A stretch of 33,470 bases of DNA from NCBI GenBank assembly GCA_021299835.1, contig JAJTER010000035.1:1-33470 (forward strand), written 5' to 3'. Source of the DNA: Saprospiraceae bacterium. GTDB lineage: Bacteria; Bacteroidota; Bacteroidia; Chitinophagales; Saprospiraceae. Shown one piece after another: positions 7,675 through 15,874 of this stretch. Both the position numbers and the translations under genes were made by a program. Numbering within the stretch: position 1 is the first letter of the stretch; the number at the start of each line of letters is the position of its first letter. The notes under the pieces were generated by a model. That model was not told the origin of the DNA. It saw nothing but the letters and a program-made list of their open reading frames with translations, and did not search any database.

Positions 7675-8160
7675 TTATTTAACCTTTATATTACCAGCTA
7701 CTGGCTGTATGGTGACCAGCTTTTCTTCAAGATTAACTGACTCAAAAGGGGTCGGTTTTTGCGTAAATTTGATACTTGAAACGCCACCCGATTTACCAAT
7801 TACCTTGAAACAGACTTGATACAAAGAAGAATCGTCTACCAGATTTACGCCTTTTAAGGAATTATCAATCCACATACATGTCAGAATACCTTTACTCACC
7901 GCTTGAATACCAAAATTTTCTTTAGTCATATAAGGTAATTTAAAATTCGTCAGGCCTGAATAGGACAACACGGCGGGATCCCATTGAATTGAATATTGAG
8001 TGGATAGAATACGTCTGAAATTTGAACCAGAAACATTTAAACAGACTACCTCCCCTGAAGATGCTTCTTTACTGTCAATCTTTAGCGTAATAGTAGAGGT
8101 TTGAGCAAAAGAAGAAAAAGAAATTACAAAAAATAGAAAGGCGAAAATTCGAGTTATCAT
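7675..8160 (-). CDS. Secreted stand-alone cohesin-like domain protein
   Basis: A 161-residue protein with a clear signal peptide (hydrophobic 5-16, cleavage likely after FAQ) followed by a single beta-sandwich. The features match a cohesin/carbohydrate-binding-like fold: GEVVCLNVSGSNF, then LSTQYSIQWDPAVLSYSGL, and SSLYQVCFKVIG with SSIKFTQ. Cohesins bind dockerins in clostridial cellulosomes, but in Bacteroidota this fold usually appears as one module of large surface proteins. Here it is the whole mature protein, with no dockerin, catalytic domain, lipobox or type IX sorting tail visible. It converges with the rlpA-like gene. The fold is fairly likely; the function is unknown. Confidence 0.7.
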   Translation of the reverse strand: MITRIFAFLFFVISFSSFAQTSTITLKIDSKEASSGEVVCLNVSGSNFRRILSTQYSIQWDPAVLSYSGLTNFKLPYMTKENFGIQAVSKGILTCMWIDNSLKGVNLVDDSSLYQVCFKVIGKSGGVSSIKFTQKPTPFESVNLEEKLVTIQPVAGNIKVK

Positions 8161-8240
8161 AGCGGTTTATTTGTCAAAAAAACGATAAAACATATAAAAA
8201 AGTATGGAGTAGACATAAAAAAAGGGTAAAAGAAGCAGGA

Positions 8241-10157
8241 TTAATCAAAAGAAACCCCTGCCGCCTCAATTTCAGACACAGCTGTTTCCCAAAGTTCCAA
8301 GGTATTTTCCAACTGCTTTTTCACCGTATGGTATTTATCTGTCAGCTTGCTAATATCCGGGCGATCAAAATAACCTGGAGAAGCCATTTCATTTTCCATT
8401 TTAGCTATTTCCTTCTCAAATTCCTGAATTTTCCTTTCGGATTGTTGTACATTTTTTTGAAGTCTTTTTTTCTCTTCATTGGAAACGACTGGCGTTTGAA
8501 TTTTTTCAACCACCGGGACATTTATTTTTTCAACTTCCCTCATATTCTGCAAATCTCTCTTTTCTAAAAAGAAATTTACATCTCCCAGATATTCAAACAG
8601 TTTTCTATCTCTGAATTCCAGTGTTTTTTCAGTAAGACCCTGTAAAAACTCCCTATCGTGGGAGACAACTATCAAGGTACCGTCATATTCCAACAGTGCT
8701 TTTTTCAAAACATCTTTTGACAACATATCCAGGTGATTGGTAGGTTCATCCAGGACAAGTAAATTGAAAGGATTCAGTAGTAAACAAGCCAGTGCGAGGC
8801 GAGCTCTTTCCCCACCGGAAAGGACGGACACTTTTTTCTCAGCGTCGGAACCTGAAAAAAGAAATGCACCCAAAATAGACCTTATTTTAGTTCGCATTTC
8901 TGGTGGTGAGGAATCCTCCATGGTTTCAAGAACCGTTTTTGAACCCGACATATTCTCGGCCTGATTTTGAGCATAGTAACCAATTTTTACATTATGACCC
9001 AATACCAGTTCCCCGCTGGAATAAGTTAATTCATTCACTATAATCTTAGCCAAGGTCGTTTTACCCTGACCATTCTGACCCACAAAAGATATTCTTTCTC
9101 CCCTATCCATTCTGAAATGGATATCATCCAGAATGTTTAAAGTTCCGTAAGATTTACTTAAATTGACTATATCGAGAGCCACCTGCCCCGACCGGGGAGC
9201 TGTTGGGAATCGAATATTCATTACTGAAATATCTGTCTCGTCAAGTTCAATGCGCTCAATTTTATTCAATTGCTTTTGCATTGATTGCGCCATTTTCGTT
9301 TTAGAGGACTTAGCCATAAATCGGGAAATGGTTTTTTCCTTATCTGCAATAACCCTTTGTTGGTTATCAAAAGCCGACTTTAATTTATCTCTTCTATCCT
9401 CACGCAACACAACATAATCGCTATAGGAGGCTTTATAATCTTGTAAGGTGCCAAGTTCAACCTCGACCGTTCTCCCTGTAACTTTATTCAGAAACTCTCT
9501 ATCGTGAGAAATAAGAATAAGGGCGCCAGAATTACCAACTAAAAAATTTTCTAACCAAATAATAGATTCAATATCCAGGTGATTGGTAGGTTCATCGAGC
9601 AATAAATAATCGGGTCTTTTCAACAACATTTTCGCTAATTCCACCCTCATTTTCCATCCGCCACTAAATTCGTCAGTCAAACGGGACATGTCCGAAGGTT
9701 TGAAGCCTAAGCCCTTAAGAACTCTCTCCGCATCAGCCTGCATAGAATCACCACCCAGATAATGGAACCTGTCATTAACATACGAAAAGTCCTCCAGCAA
9801 TTTATAGTAAGAATCAGATTCATAGTCCGTCCTATGAGCCATTTCCTCGTTGATTTTTGCTAATCTCATTTCCAGATCTCTCACCTCTTCAAAAGCAGTA
9901 AGCGTCTCTTCAAGAACGGTTTTACCCAGTGGAATTTCCATATCCTGGTGTAAATACCCTAAGGTACTTGTAGAGGGACGCGCAATATTACCTTCATGTG
10001 GCGATAATTCCCCGGCGATAATCTTGAGAAGGGTAGATTTTCCGGCACCATTACGACCGACAAGACCTATTTTATCCTTTTCTCCAATAACAAGATTGAT
10101 TTTGTTCAGCAGAATTCTGTCTCCGTACTGAACATAAATATTAGATAAATTAATCAT
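8241..10157 (-). CDS. ABC-F family ATP-binding protein
   Basis: A 638-residue cytosolic protein with two ABC ATPase domains and no membrane segment, hence ABC-F (Uup/YheS-like; translation or ribosome-associated) rather than a transporter. Domain 1 has Walker A GRNGAGKST (34-42), signature FSGGWKMR (164-171) and Walker B LLLDEPTNHLD (185-195). Domain 2 has GQNGQGKTT (360-368), LSGGERAR (446-453) and LLVLDEPTNHLD (466-477). Between them is the charged inter-domain linker that defines the family (~240-310), and the C-terminus (~560-630) is a Glu/Lys-rich coiled coil. All catalytic motifs are intact. It appears to have its own promoter and stands alone. Confidence 0.94.
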   Translation of the reverse strand: MINLSNIYVQYGDRILLNKINLVIGEKDKIGLVGRNGAGKSTLLKIIAGELSPHEGNIARPSTSTLGYLHQDMEIPLGKTVLEETLTAFEEVRDLEMRLAKINEEMAHRTDYESDSYYKLLEDFSYVNDRFHYLGGDSMQADAERVLKGLGFKPSDMSRLTDEFSGGWKMRVELAKMLLKRPDYLLLDEPTNHLDIESIIWLENFLVGNSGALILISHDREFLNKVTGRTVEVELGTLQDYKASYSDYVVLREDRRDKLKSAFDNQQRVIADKEKTISRFMAKSSKTKMAQSMQKQLNKIERIELDETDISVMNIRFPTAPRSGQVALDIVNLSKSYGTLNILDDIHFRMDRGERISFVGQNGQGKTTLAKIIVNELTYSSGELVLGHNVKIGYYAQNQAENMSGSKTVLETMEDSSPPEMRTKIRSILGAFLFSGSDAEKKVSVLSGGERARLALACLLLNPFNLLVLDEPTNHLDMLSKDVLKKALLEYDGTLIVVSHDREFLQGLTEKTLEFRDRKLFEYLGDVNFFLEKRDLQNMREVEKINVPVVEKIQTPVVSNEEKKRLQKNVQQSERKIQEFEKEIAKMENEMASPGYFDRPDISKLTDKYHTVKKQLENTLELWETAVSEIEAAGVSFD

Positions 10158-10188
10158 ATATTATGGGTAAGTTCTTCTTTTTCGGGCG

Positions 10189-10196
10189 CAAAGATA
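10189..10196 (-). promoter_or_regulatory. -7 promoter box (TATCTTTG) for the ABC-F gene
   Basis: The minus strand reads TATCTTTG, a perfect TAnnTTTG, 31 bases before the ABC-F start codon. No TTG at the usual spacing was found. Confidence 0.55.
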
Positions 10197-10221
10197 GGCA
10201 AACCTTTTTAAAATAAAGAAT

Positions 10222-11271
10222 TTAAGCCTTCTCTAATGTAAATCCAAAGGTTGACCCCATTTCTACAGAACTTCTAACATGTATTGTTTGCTGATGTGCT
10301 TCAATAATGTGTTTGACAATAGCGAGGCCTAGCCCCGTTCCGCCGGCATTCCTGGACCGGCTTTTTTCCACCCGATAAAAACGATCAAACAAATGGGGAA
10401 GATGTTCCTTAGAAATACCCGCACCGTTGTCAGCCACTTCAATTAAAATTTGCCTTTCCATGTCATAGAATGACAACTTTATATAGCCATTATTTTTACC
10501 ATACTTGATAGCGTTGTGCACTAGATTGATAAGAACCTGATGTACTTTTTCTCTATCTGCTTTAACTTTAAAACCCTGCTGAGCGCCTTCTTTGAAAATC
10601 AGTGATACGTTTCTGGCTGCTGCTTTAATTTCGAGCTCCTCAAAAACTTCTTCTACTAATTTTTTAATATCAAAAGTGCGTAATTCAAGCATAGAATCAC
10701 CCGATTCCAGTCTTGAGATGGTTTCCAAATCATTAATTATAGTTTGCAAACGATCTACATTTTTTGAAGCCTTTTGTAAAAAATGCCTGTTGATGTGAGG
10801 TTCATCCACAGCGCCATCGAGCAAAGTTTCTATATAGCCCTGAATATTAAAAATAGGTGTTTTAAGTTCATGTGACACGTCACCCATAAAATTTCTTCTA
10901 TACTCTGCCCAAATCTTCTGTTTCTCCATTTCCTGTTTCTGCTCTTCAACCCAGGCAGCTACCTCTGTTTCAACCTCTTCCAAAACATTTCTGAAGGTAT
11001 TTATTTGTTTCTTTTTCTCTACAGGCTGTAATTTTTCAACTCTGATCGTTTTATAAATTAATTTTATTTTTCGTTGAACATATACGCTGAGATAATGCTT
11101 AAAAATAAAATAATTAATAATAAAAACTATAGTTACAAAATAGAGATAATACAAAGGTTTAAGAGAAATCGAAAACCATTGAAAATAAGAAAAAACAAGA
11201 AGAATAACCGCCAGGGAGGTTAGCAAAGATGACCTGATAGATATTTGGTGTGGCGTTGGATTTTTAAGCAT
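10222..11271 (-). CDS. PhoR-like sensor histidine kinase
   Basis: A 349-residue membrane kinase with two closely spaced membrane segments (~14-34 and ~41-58), leaving only a few residues outside, so there is no periplasmic sensor domain. A helical linker with coiled-coil character (~75-125) leads to the HisKA box NFMGDVSHELKTP with phospho-acceptor His134. The ATPase domain has the N box (HQVLINLVHNAIKYG), G1 (DNGAGIS), F (LFDRFYRV) and G2 (GGTGLGLAIVKH), all intact. Its start overlaps the response-regulator stop by one base (TAATG), so the pair is translationally coupled. The signal is likely sensed in the membrane or by a partner; assignment to phosphate sensing is not shown. Confidence 0.93.
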   Translation of the reverse strand: MLKNPTPHQISIRSSLLTSLAVILLVFSYFQWFSISLKPLYYLYFVTIVFIINYFIFKHYLSVYVQRKIKLIYKTIRVEKLQPVEKKKQINTFRNVLEEVETEVAAWVEEQKQEMEKQKIWAEYRRNFMGDVSHELKTPIFNIQGYIETLLDGAVDEPHINRHFLQKASKNVDRLQTIINDLETISRLESGDSMLELRTFDIKKLVEEVFEELEIKAAARNVSLIFKEGAQQGFKVKADREKVHQVLINLVHNAIKYGKNNGYIKLSFYDMERQILIEVADNGAGISKEHLPHLFDRFYRVEKSRSRNAGGTGLGLAIVKHIIEAHQQTIHVRSSVEMGSTFGFTLEKA

Positions 11272-11957
11272 TAAAAGTCAAATTTATATCCTATACCTTT
11301 TATCGTTTTAATAAAATCATCGCCAATTTTTTCTCTTAATTTTCTGATATGCACATCAATAGTTCTGGTACCTACGATGACGTCATTTCCCCATATTTTA
11401 TTAAAAATTTCTTCTCTGGAGAAAACTTTACCTGGTTTTGACACGAGCAGCATTAATAATTCCAGCTCTTTACGAGCTAAATCTATTTGCTCGCCATTTT
11501 TGATAATCATCACCTTTTCCTTATCAATTCTTAAATCTCCAAATTCAAGCCATGTTTCTTCTTCCAGTTCAGCTGAACCTGTGTGTTTACGACGCAATAA
11601 AGCTTTAATTCTACTTATCAGTACCCTTGGCCGAATAGGCTTTGTGATGTAATCATCACCACCAACATCCAATGCTGCAATTTGAGAATATTCCTCTTCC
11701 CGTGCGGTCAGAAAGGTAATCAAGGTATTTTTAAGATTGTCATCAGCTCTTATTAACCTACACAACTCGACACCATCCATTTTAGGCATCATAATATCTA
11801 AAATAATGAGATCTGGCATTTCTTTCTTTGCTATTTGGAAACCCGTGATCCCATCTCCGGCAGAAAAGACGACAAACTGTTCTTTTTCAAGATTGTACCT
11901 CAGAAATTCTAAAATATCTGGCTCATCATCAACAATTAAGATTTTAACCATATTCAT
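11271..11957 (-). CDS. OmpR/PhoB-family response regulator
   Basis: A 228-residue DNA-binding regulator. The receiver domain (1-120) shows the acidic pocket VDDEPD, phospho-acceptor Asp54 in LIILDIMMPKMDG, the switch Thr in ITFLTAR and the conserved Lys in DDYITKPI. The C-terminal winged helix (~130-226) ends in the typical VGTRTIDVHIRKLREKIG and IKGIGYKF. It is the first gene of a two-gene unit with the kinase encoded at its 3' end. A second Met at residue 3 is an equally possible start. Domains are certain; the regulon is unknown. Confidence 0.94.
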   Translation of the reverse strand: MNMVKILIVDDEPDILEFLRYNLEKEQFVVFSAGDGITGFQIAKKEMPDLIILDIMMPKMDGVELCRLIRADDNLKNTLITFLTAREEEYSQIAALDVGGDDYITKPIRPRVLISRIKALLRRKHTGSAELEEETWLEFGDLRIDKEKVMIIKNGEQIDLARKELELLMLLVSKPGKVFSREEIFNKIWGNDVIVGTRTIDVHIRKLREKIGDDFIKTIKGIGYKFDF

Positions 11958-12049
11958 TCCATTGTATCTTGTAAAGAATGCGTAAATCTAACTTTAACAA
12001 ATATTTATAATGAATTATCGATATTAATTAAATGTTAATTTTAAAGAAA

Positions 12050-12370
12050 CTAATCAGGAATGGAAGACATTTCTTCTAATAGCTGTTGATAAATAATTTC
12101 TATTTTCTCTGGATCTTCCCTTAATTTGTTTAGTAAACGAACTAATTTTAAAGAATCTGTGTGATGTATTTTATAAATATCATTCATGTAAACTTGTCTT
12201 AAACTATCTTTTCTACTACCAAAAACGGATTGTAAAGCAGCCTCTGAAGTATGAATATCAGCAAGAATTGTTTTAATTTCCTTTTCTGAAAAATCGTAAG
12301 GTTCAGCCTTTTCTTCACACCCATTTAAAAGGACGATAGACAGAACAAATAAAACAAATGATTTTACCAT
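12050..12370 (-). CDS. DUF4296-type lipoprotein
   Basis: A small lipoprotein. The preferred start, Met at 12370, gives 106 residues beginning MVKSFVLFVLSIVLLNGC, where LNGC is a good lipobox; an ATG at 12382 adds four residues. The mature part is helical and matches DUF4296, a Bacteroidota family whose start reads ILADIHTSEAALQ, followed by YMNDIYKIHHTDSLKLVRLLNKL. Its function is unknown; it is expected to sit on the inner face of the outer membrane or in the periplasm. The start overlaps the last codons of the SixA-like gene by seven bases, so the two are translated together. Confidence 0.8.
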   Translation of the reverse strand: MVKSFVLFVLSIVLLNGCEEKAEPYDFSEKEIKTILADIHTSEAALQSVFGSRKDSLRQVYMNDIYKIHHTDSLKLVRLLNKLREDPEKIEIIYQQLLEEMSSIPD

Positions 12371-12855
12371 TGTGGTTTCCATATTGCCTTAATATTTCCT
12401 TTCGCCTCCTTAATTGATTGCCAGGTTTTATTGTTGGGATATTCTACCTGGACTAAAGTACCCGTAGGTAAATTGATTATTCCTTCTATGGTATAAATGT
12501 TCAAAAAAACGGTAAGAACGGGATTGTGTCCAACGACCATTACCTTGGAAAAATCATCTGAAGTTTCTAAGATAATGTCCATTAATTGATCTGGATAGAG
12601 ATCGTACAGTTTTGGAAGAACGACTATTTTATCTTGCGGAAAATTAGTTTCCTCAGCAAAAATAATAGCGGTGGTGAGTGCTCTTCTTGCCGAGCTACTA
12701 TAAATTACAGAGGGTAATAAATGCGCTTCATAACATTTTTTACCCAACTGCCTGGCTTCTAAGACACCATCATTACTAAGTTGTCTGTCAAAATCAGCTG
12801 TATTATATTTCGCACTTACCGCCTCAGCATGTCTCAGAATAAATAGTTCTCTCAT
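12364..12855 (-). CDS. SixA-like histidine phosphatase
   Basis: A 163-residue cytosolic protein of the histidine-phosphatase superfamily. The nucleophile motif is RHAEA with His9, followed by SSSARRALTTA holding the second Arg, and the second catalytic His lies in VVGHNPVL. The size matches the short SixA subfamily, which removes phosphate from phospho-His in signalling proteins; other small-molecule substrates are possible. It lies five bases downstream of the thioredoxin-fold gene, and its 3' end overlaps the DUF4296 lipoprotein start, suggesting a three-gene unit. Confidence 0.88.
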   Translation of the reverse strand: MRELFILRHAEAVSAKYNTADFDRQLSNDGVLEARQLGKKCYEAHLLPSVIYSSSARRALTTAIIFAEETNFPQDKIVVLPKLYDLYPDQLMDIILETSDDFSKVMVVGHNPVLTVFLNIYTIEGIINLPTGTLVQVEYPNNKTWQSIKEAKGNIKAIWKPQW

Positions 12856-12860
12856 TTGAA

Positions 12861-14291
12861 TTATTCTGTTGGTGCTTTTTTGTCGAATTCTATGATTTTT
12901 TCCATAACCTCTTTTAATTGAGGCGCACCAATACCTTTGCTGATTATTTTCTTATTCTTGTCCAGGATAAAAATCTGAGGCGTAGTTTTCACATTGTATA
13001 GAGAGTAAAATTTCGATTTCAGATAAGGATCAACGGTATGAATCCAACCATCGAGCTTATTTTCGTCAACATACTTCCAGCAATCTCCAATTTCGTCATT
13101 AAATTTCACACAAACGGCAAATATTTTAACACCTTTATTTTTATATTCTTCATAGAAAGCCTTTAAATCGGGCATTGATTCTTTACAATGTCCACAGTCA
13201 TAACGCCAAAAATAAAGTAAGGTATAAGGCGATTTTACATCATGAAGGGTAATAGGAGAACCATCTCTAAGTTGCATCTTAATATTTGGAGCCAATTTAC
13301 CTATTAAAATAGGTTTCAGCGCAACGGCATTTTCAACAATTTTAGCTAATTGCGTGGAATCGACCCAGGGAGCTTGTCCGCTGCCGTAATACTTTTCTGC
13401 CAAATGGACATAAACGGCATCCATCCCTACGAACTTTGAATTGGCATATTCATTTAAATAATGTACGGCAAAATAACGGAATGATTCCTGGGCATTTCTG
13501 GTTTTTTCCAAGACATAATCAATGGCCTTAATTAACGAATCAGGCACTTGAACCTGCAGCTTTCCAACATAAGTATTGACCCTTTCAAAAAGAAAAGGAG
13601 TTCTTAAGAAACGAGCATCCCCAAGGTCCAGATTATCAAAATAATGATCTCTGTTATAGTAAAATGCTTCTCTTTGCTGTTCCTCTTCGGTACCCGAAAA
13701 ATCAGGTAATTTAATGGGTGTATTTGCCTTTATGATAGCGCCTGTGAAAGTATTGGCATTGTTTACAACGAAGGACGATTGAAACTGCTCTACCTCTTCA
13801 TCAATTTTATCTATCGCTTTTTCTATTTCTTTAATTTTAATGGAATCCTTTTCCTCTTTTAATTGATTATTTAAAGCCTCTGATTGTGGCCTCTTCTCAG
13901 CTAAAAAATTCATGTAGCCATAAAATAGCTTATTCTCCACAGAACCTTTTATCTGTATATTTTTCGATGGATCTTTAGCCTCTGTAACCACAGAAAAGAA
14001 TTGATCCCCCTTTTCTATGATTAACTGGAAATAATTATTGTCTGGAGGTAAAACAACCAAATAGATGCCTGATTCGAGGGGTGTATCCCCCTTAAATAGG
14101 AAAGAACCATTAGATTGTTGCCTCAAAGTATCTTTAATGTACTGTTTCTCCCCCAAATGATAGGCCATATAAATCTCCTTCTCACTAAAACCGTTAATCT
14201 GAATACTTATCTCATAACCATTTGATTTTTGTGCCTGGGCAAAAAAAGGTGCTAAAGAAATAAGGAATAAAAACAATGAATTACGTAACAT
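12861..14291 (-). CDS. Exported thioredoxin-fold protein (DUF4369/DUF5106-like)
   Basis: A 476-residue protein with a signal peptide (cleavage likely after FAQAQ). The N-terminal part (~25-130) is a beta-rich DUF4369-like domain, with GSFLFKGDTPLESGIYLVVL. It is followed by a helical DUF5106-like region (~130-330) containing a Lys/Glu-rich coiled coil (~140-175). The C-terminal domain is TlpA/thioredoxin-like: YFWRYDCGHCKESMPDL carries the redox pair Cys366-Cys369, and the cis-Pro loop is TTPQIFILD. Such proteins reduce or isomerise disulfides in the periplasm of Bacteroidota. It leads a probable operon with the SixA-like and DUF4296 genes. Confidence 0.87.
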   Translation of the reverse strand: MLRNSLFLFLISLAPFFAQAQKSNGYEISIQINGFSEKEIYMAYHLGEKQYIKDTLRQQSNGSFLFKGDTPLESGIYLVVLPPDNNYFQLIIEKGDQFFSVVTEAKDPSKNIQIKGSVENKLFYGYMNFLAEKRPQSEALNNQLKEEKDSIKIKEIEKAIDKIDEEVEQFQSSFVVNNANTFTGAIIKANTPIKLPDFSGTEEEQQREAFYYNRDHYFDNLDLGDARFLRTPFLFERVNTYVGKLQVQVPDSLIKAIDYVLEKTRNAQESFRYFAVHYLNEYANSKFVGMDAVYVHLAEKYYGSGQAPWVDSTQLAKIVENAVALKPILIGKLAPNIKMQLRDGSPITLHDVKSPYTLLYFWRYDCGHCKESMPDLKAFYEEYKNKGVKIFAVCVKFNDEIGDCWKYVDENKLDGWIHTVDPYLKSKFYSLYNVKTTPQIFILDKNKKIISKGIGAPQLKEVMEKIIEFDKKAPTE

Positions 14292-14356
14292 GAGTGAACT
14301 GTTTTTAAAGATTCATATTAATTAACGAAATAAAATCTATTTAGGTATTAAAATGA

Positions 14357-15295
14357 TCATCCTTTTGAGGCTAAGAGATATAAAACGGCCATTCTAACAG
14401 CTACCCCATTTTCAACCTGATCAAGTATGATAGCATTGGGTGAATCTGCTACTTCCGATGTAATTTCAACGCCTCGGTTAATGGGACCGGGATGAAGAAT
14501 AATCAATTCCTTATTGACTTTACTTAAAACCTGTTTATTTACTCCATAATAGGTAGCATACTCTCTTAGGCTGGGAAAATATCTTGTACTTTGTCTTTCC
14601 AATTGAATTCTAAGGATATTAGCAGCGTCGCACCATTTCAGGGTATTCTCTAAGGAATAACTAACACTGACGCCTAGAGAGGAAATATAATTTGGAATCA
14701 AGGTAGGTGGACCACAAACTTCAACTTCTGCACCCAATTTTTTTAAACATAAAATATTACTTAAGGCGACTCTGGAGTGCAAAATATCACCAATAATTGC
14801 GATTTTTTTACCCGCCAGATCGCCTAATCTTTCTTGTATGGAAAATGCGTCGAGTAGCGCCTGTGTTGGATGTTCATGTGTTCCATCGCCTGCATTAATA
14901 ATTGGTACATTGATATGATTAGCCAAAAAAACACAGGCACCGGGCGCGGGATGTCTCATGACCACCATATCCACTTTCATTGACAGGATATTATTAACGG
15001 TATCTAACAGGGTTTCCCCTTTTTTTAAACTGGATGATGCTGCGGAAAAATTTACCACATCGGCAGACAATCTTTTTTCTGCCAATTCAAAAGAAATTCT
15101 GGTTCTGGTAGAATTCTCAAAAAATAAATTGGCAATAGTCAAATCTCTTAAAGAGGGTACTTTTTTAATAGGTCTGTTAAGGACTTCCTTAAATTGCTCC
15201 GTGGTTTGAAAAATCAATCGCAAATCCTGCTTAGTCAAATCCTTGATACCAAGCAGGCTTTTTGTTGACAGCTGCGCTTCTTTATCTATTGGCAT
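14357..15295 (-). CDS. pyrB: Aspartate carbamoyltransferase catalytic subunit
   Basis: A 312-residue enzyme that joins carbamoyl phosphate to aspartate in the first committed step of pyrimidine synthesis. The carbamoyl-phosphate loop FENSTRTRISFE (STRTR at 62-66), the 80s-loop equivalent SSLKKGETLLDT, HPTQALLD (142-149) and the C-terminal HPGPINRGVEI are all present, so it appears active and complete. It follows pyrR by two bases, which implies one transcript. No pyrI regulatory subunit is present nearby. It is the last gene of the minus-strand run starting upstream with rsmD/argS/glnS. Confidence 0.96.
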   Translation of the reverse strand: MPIDKEAQLSTKSLLGIKDLTKQDLRLIFQTTEQFKEVLNRPIKKVPSLRDLTIANLFFENSTRTRISFELAEKRLSADVVNFSAASSSLKKGETLLDTVNNILSMKVDMVVMRHPAPGACVFLANHINVPIINAGDGTHEHPTQALLDAFSIQERLGDLAGKKIAIIGDILHSRVALSNILCLKKLGAEVEVCGPPTLIPNYISSLGVSVSYSLENTLKWCDAANILRIQLERQSTRYFPSLREYATYYGVNKQVLSKVNKELIILHPGPINRGVEITSEVADSPNAIILDQVENGVAVRMAVLYLLASKG

Positions 15296-15297
15296 TG

Positions 15298-15867
15298 TTA
15301 ATGCTTAATTTCTTGTTTATCAGCAAATAATATGATTTTATCCTCCCCTGTTTCCTCCTCCCATTCCACACTAACGTATGCTTTATCCAAGGCATCTACC
15401 TGAATGCCCGTAAAGGTACTTTGTATGGGAAGGTGTCTGTTAAATCGTCGATTTACCATGACCAGCAGGGTTACCTCGGAAGGTCTTCCAAAGTGATTTA
15501 ACGCGGTCAAAGCGGCTTGAGTTGTTCTACCAGTGTACAATACATCATCGACCAAAATGACTTTTTTACCCTCAATGAGAAAAGGCATATCGGTATAATT
15601 TGCTTCCAGCGGCTTATCCCTCCTCCTGAAATCGTCCCTGTAAAAAGTAATATCCAAAACGCCTAAAAGAGGTGGATTCATGCCTGGCTCAATGGAAATT
15701 CGTTGAACTAAACGTTTGGCAAGTACTACGCCTCTGGGTTGGATAGCAACAAAACTGACATTTTCAAAAGGCTCAAACTCCTCCATCAGCGTTTGTGCCA
15801 AACGTTCTATGGTAAGAGAGAATAACTCCTTATCCATGATTAATTTTCCAGGACCAACGTCACTCAT
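15298..15867 (-). CDS. pyrR: PyrR-type pyrimidine regulator / uracil phosphoribosyltransferase
   Basis: A 189-residue phosphoribosyltransferase-fold protein. The PRPP-binding loop VILVDDVLYTGRTTQAAL and the segments IQPRGVVLAKRL, LLGVLDITFYRDDF and VDALDKAYVSV match PyrR, which binds pyr mRNA leaders in Firmicutes and has uracil phosphoribosyltransferase activity. Position before pyrB fits a pyrimidine role. The gene begins seven bases after glnS, so there is no space for a PyrR attenuator in front of it; RNA-binding regulation here is therefore unproven. A Met at residue 11 is an alternative start. Confidence 0.9.
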   Translation of the reverse strand: MSDVGPGKLIMDKELFSLTIERLAQTLMEEFEPFENVSFVAIQPRGVVLAKRLVQRISIEPGMNPPLLGVLDITFYRDDFRRRDKPLEANYTDMPFLIEGKKVILVDDVLYTGRTTQAALTALNHFGRPSEVTLLVMVNRRFNRHLPIQSTFTGIQVDALDKAYVSVEWEEETGEDKIILFADKQEIKH

Positions 15868-15874
15868 ATCGAAA

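Noticed and set aside
7664-7676. TTGAG-C-CTCAA inverted repeat between the rlpA-like and cohesin-like genes as a terminator
   Set aside because: The loop would be a single base, which cannot form, and no T run follows.
11958-12049. Small RNA or riboswitch in the AT-rich region upstream of the response regulator
   Set aside because: I see no stable stem, no terminator and no known riboswitch motif; it is simply an AT-rich promoter region.
15868-15874. PyrR-dependent attenuator before pyrR
   Set aside because: Only seven bases separate glnS and pyrR, with no room for a leader hairpin.
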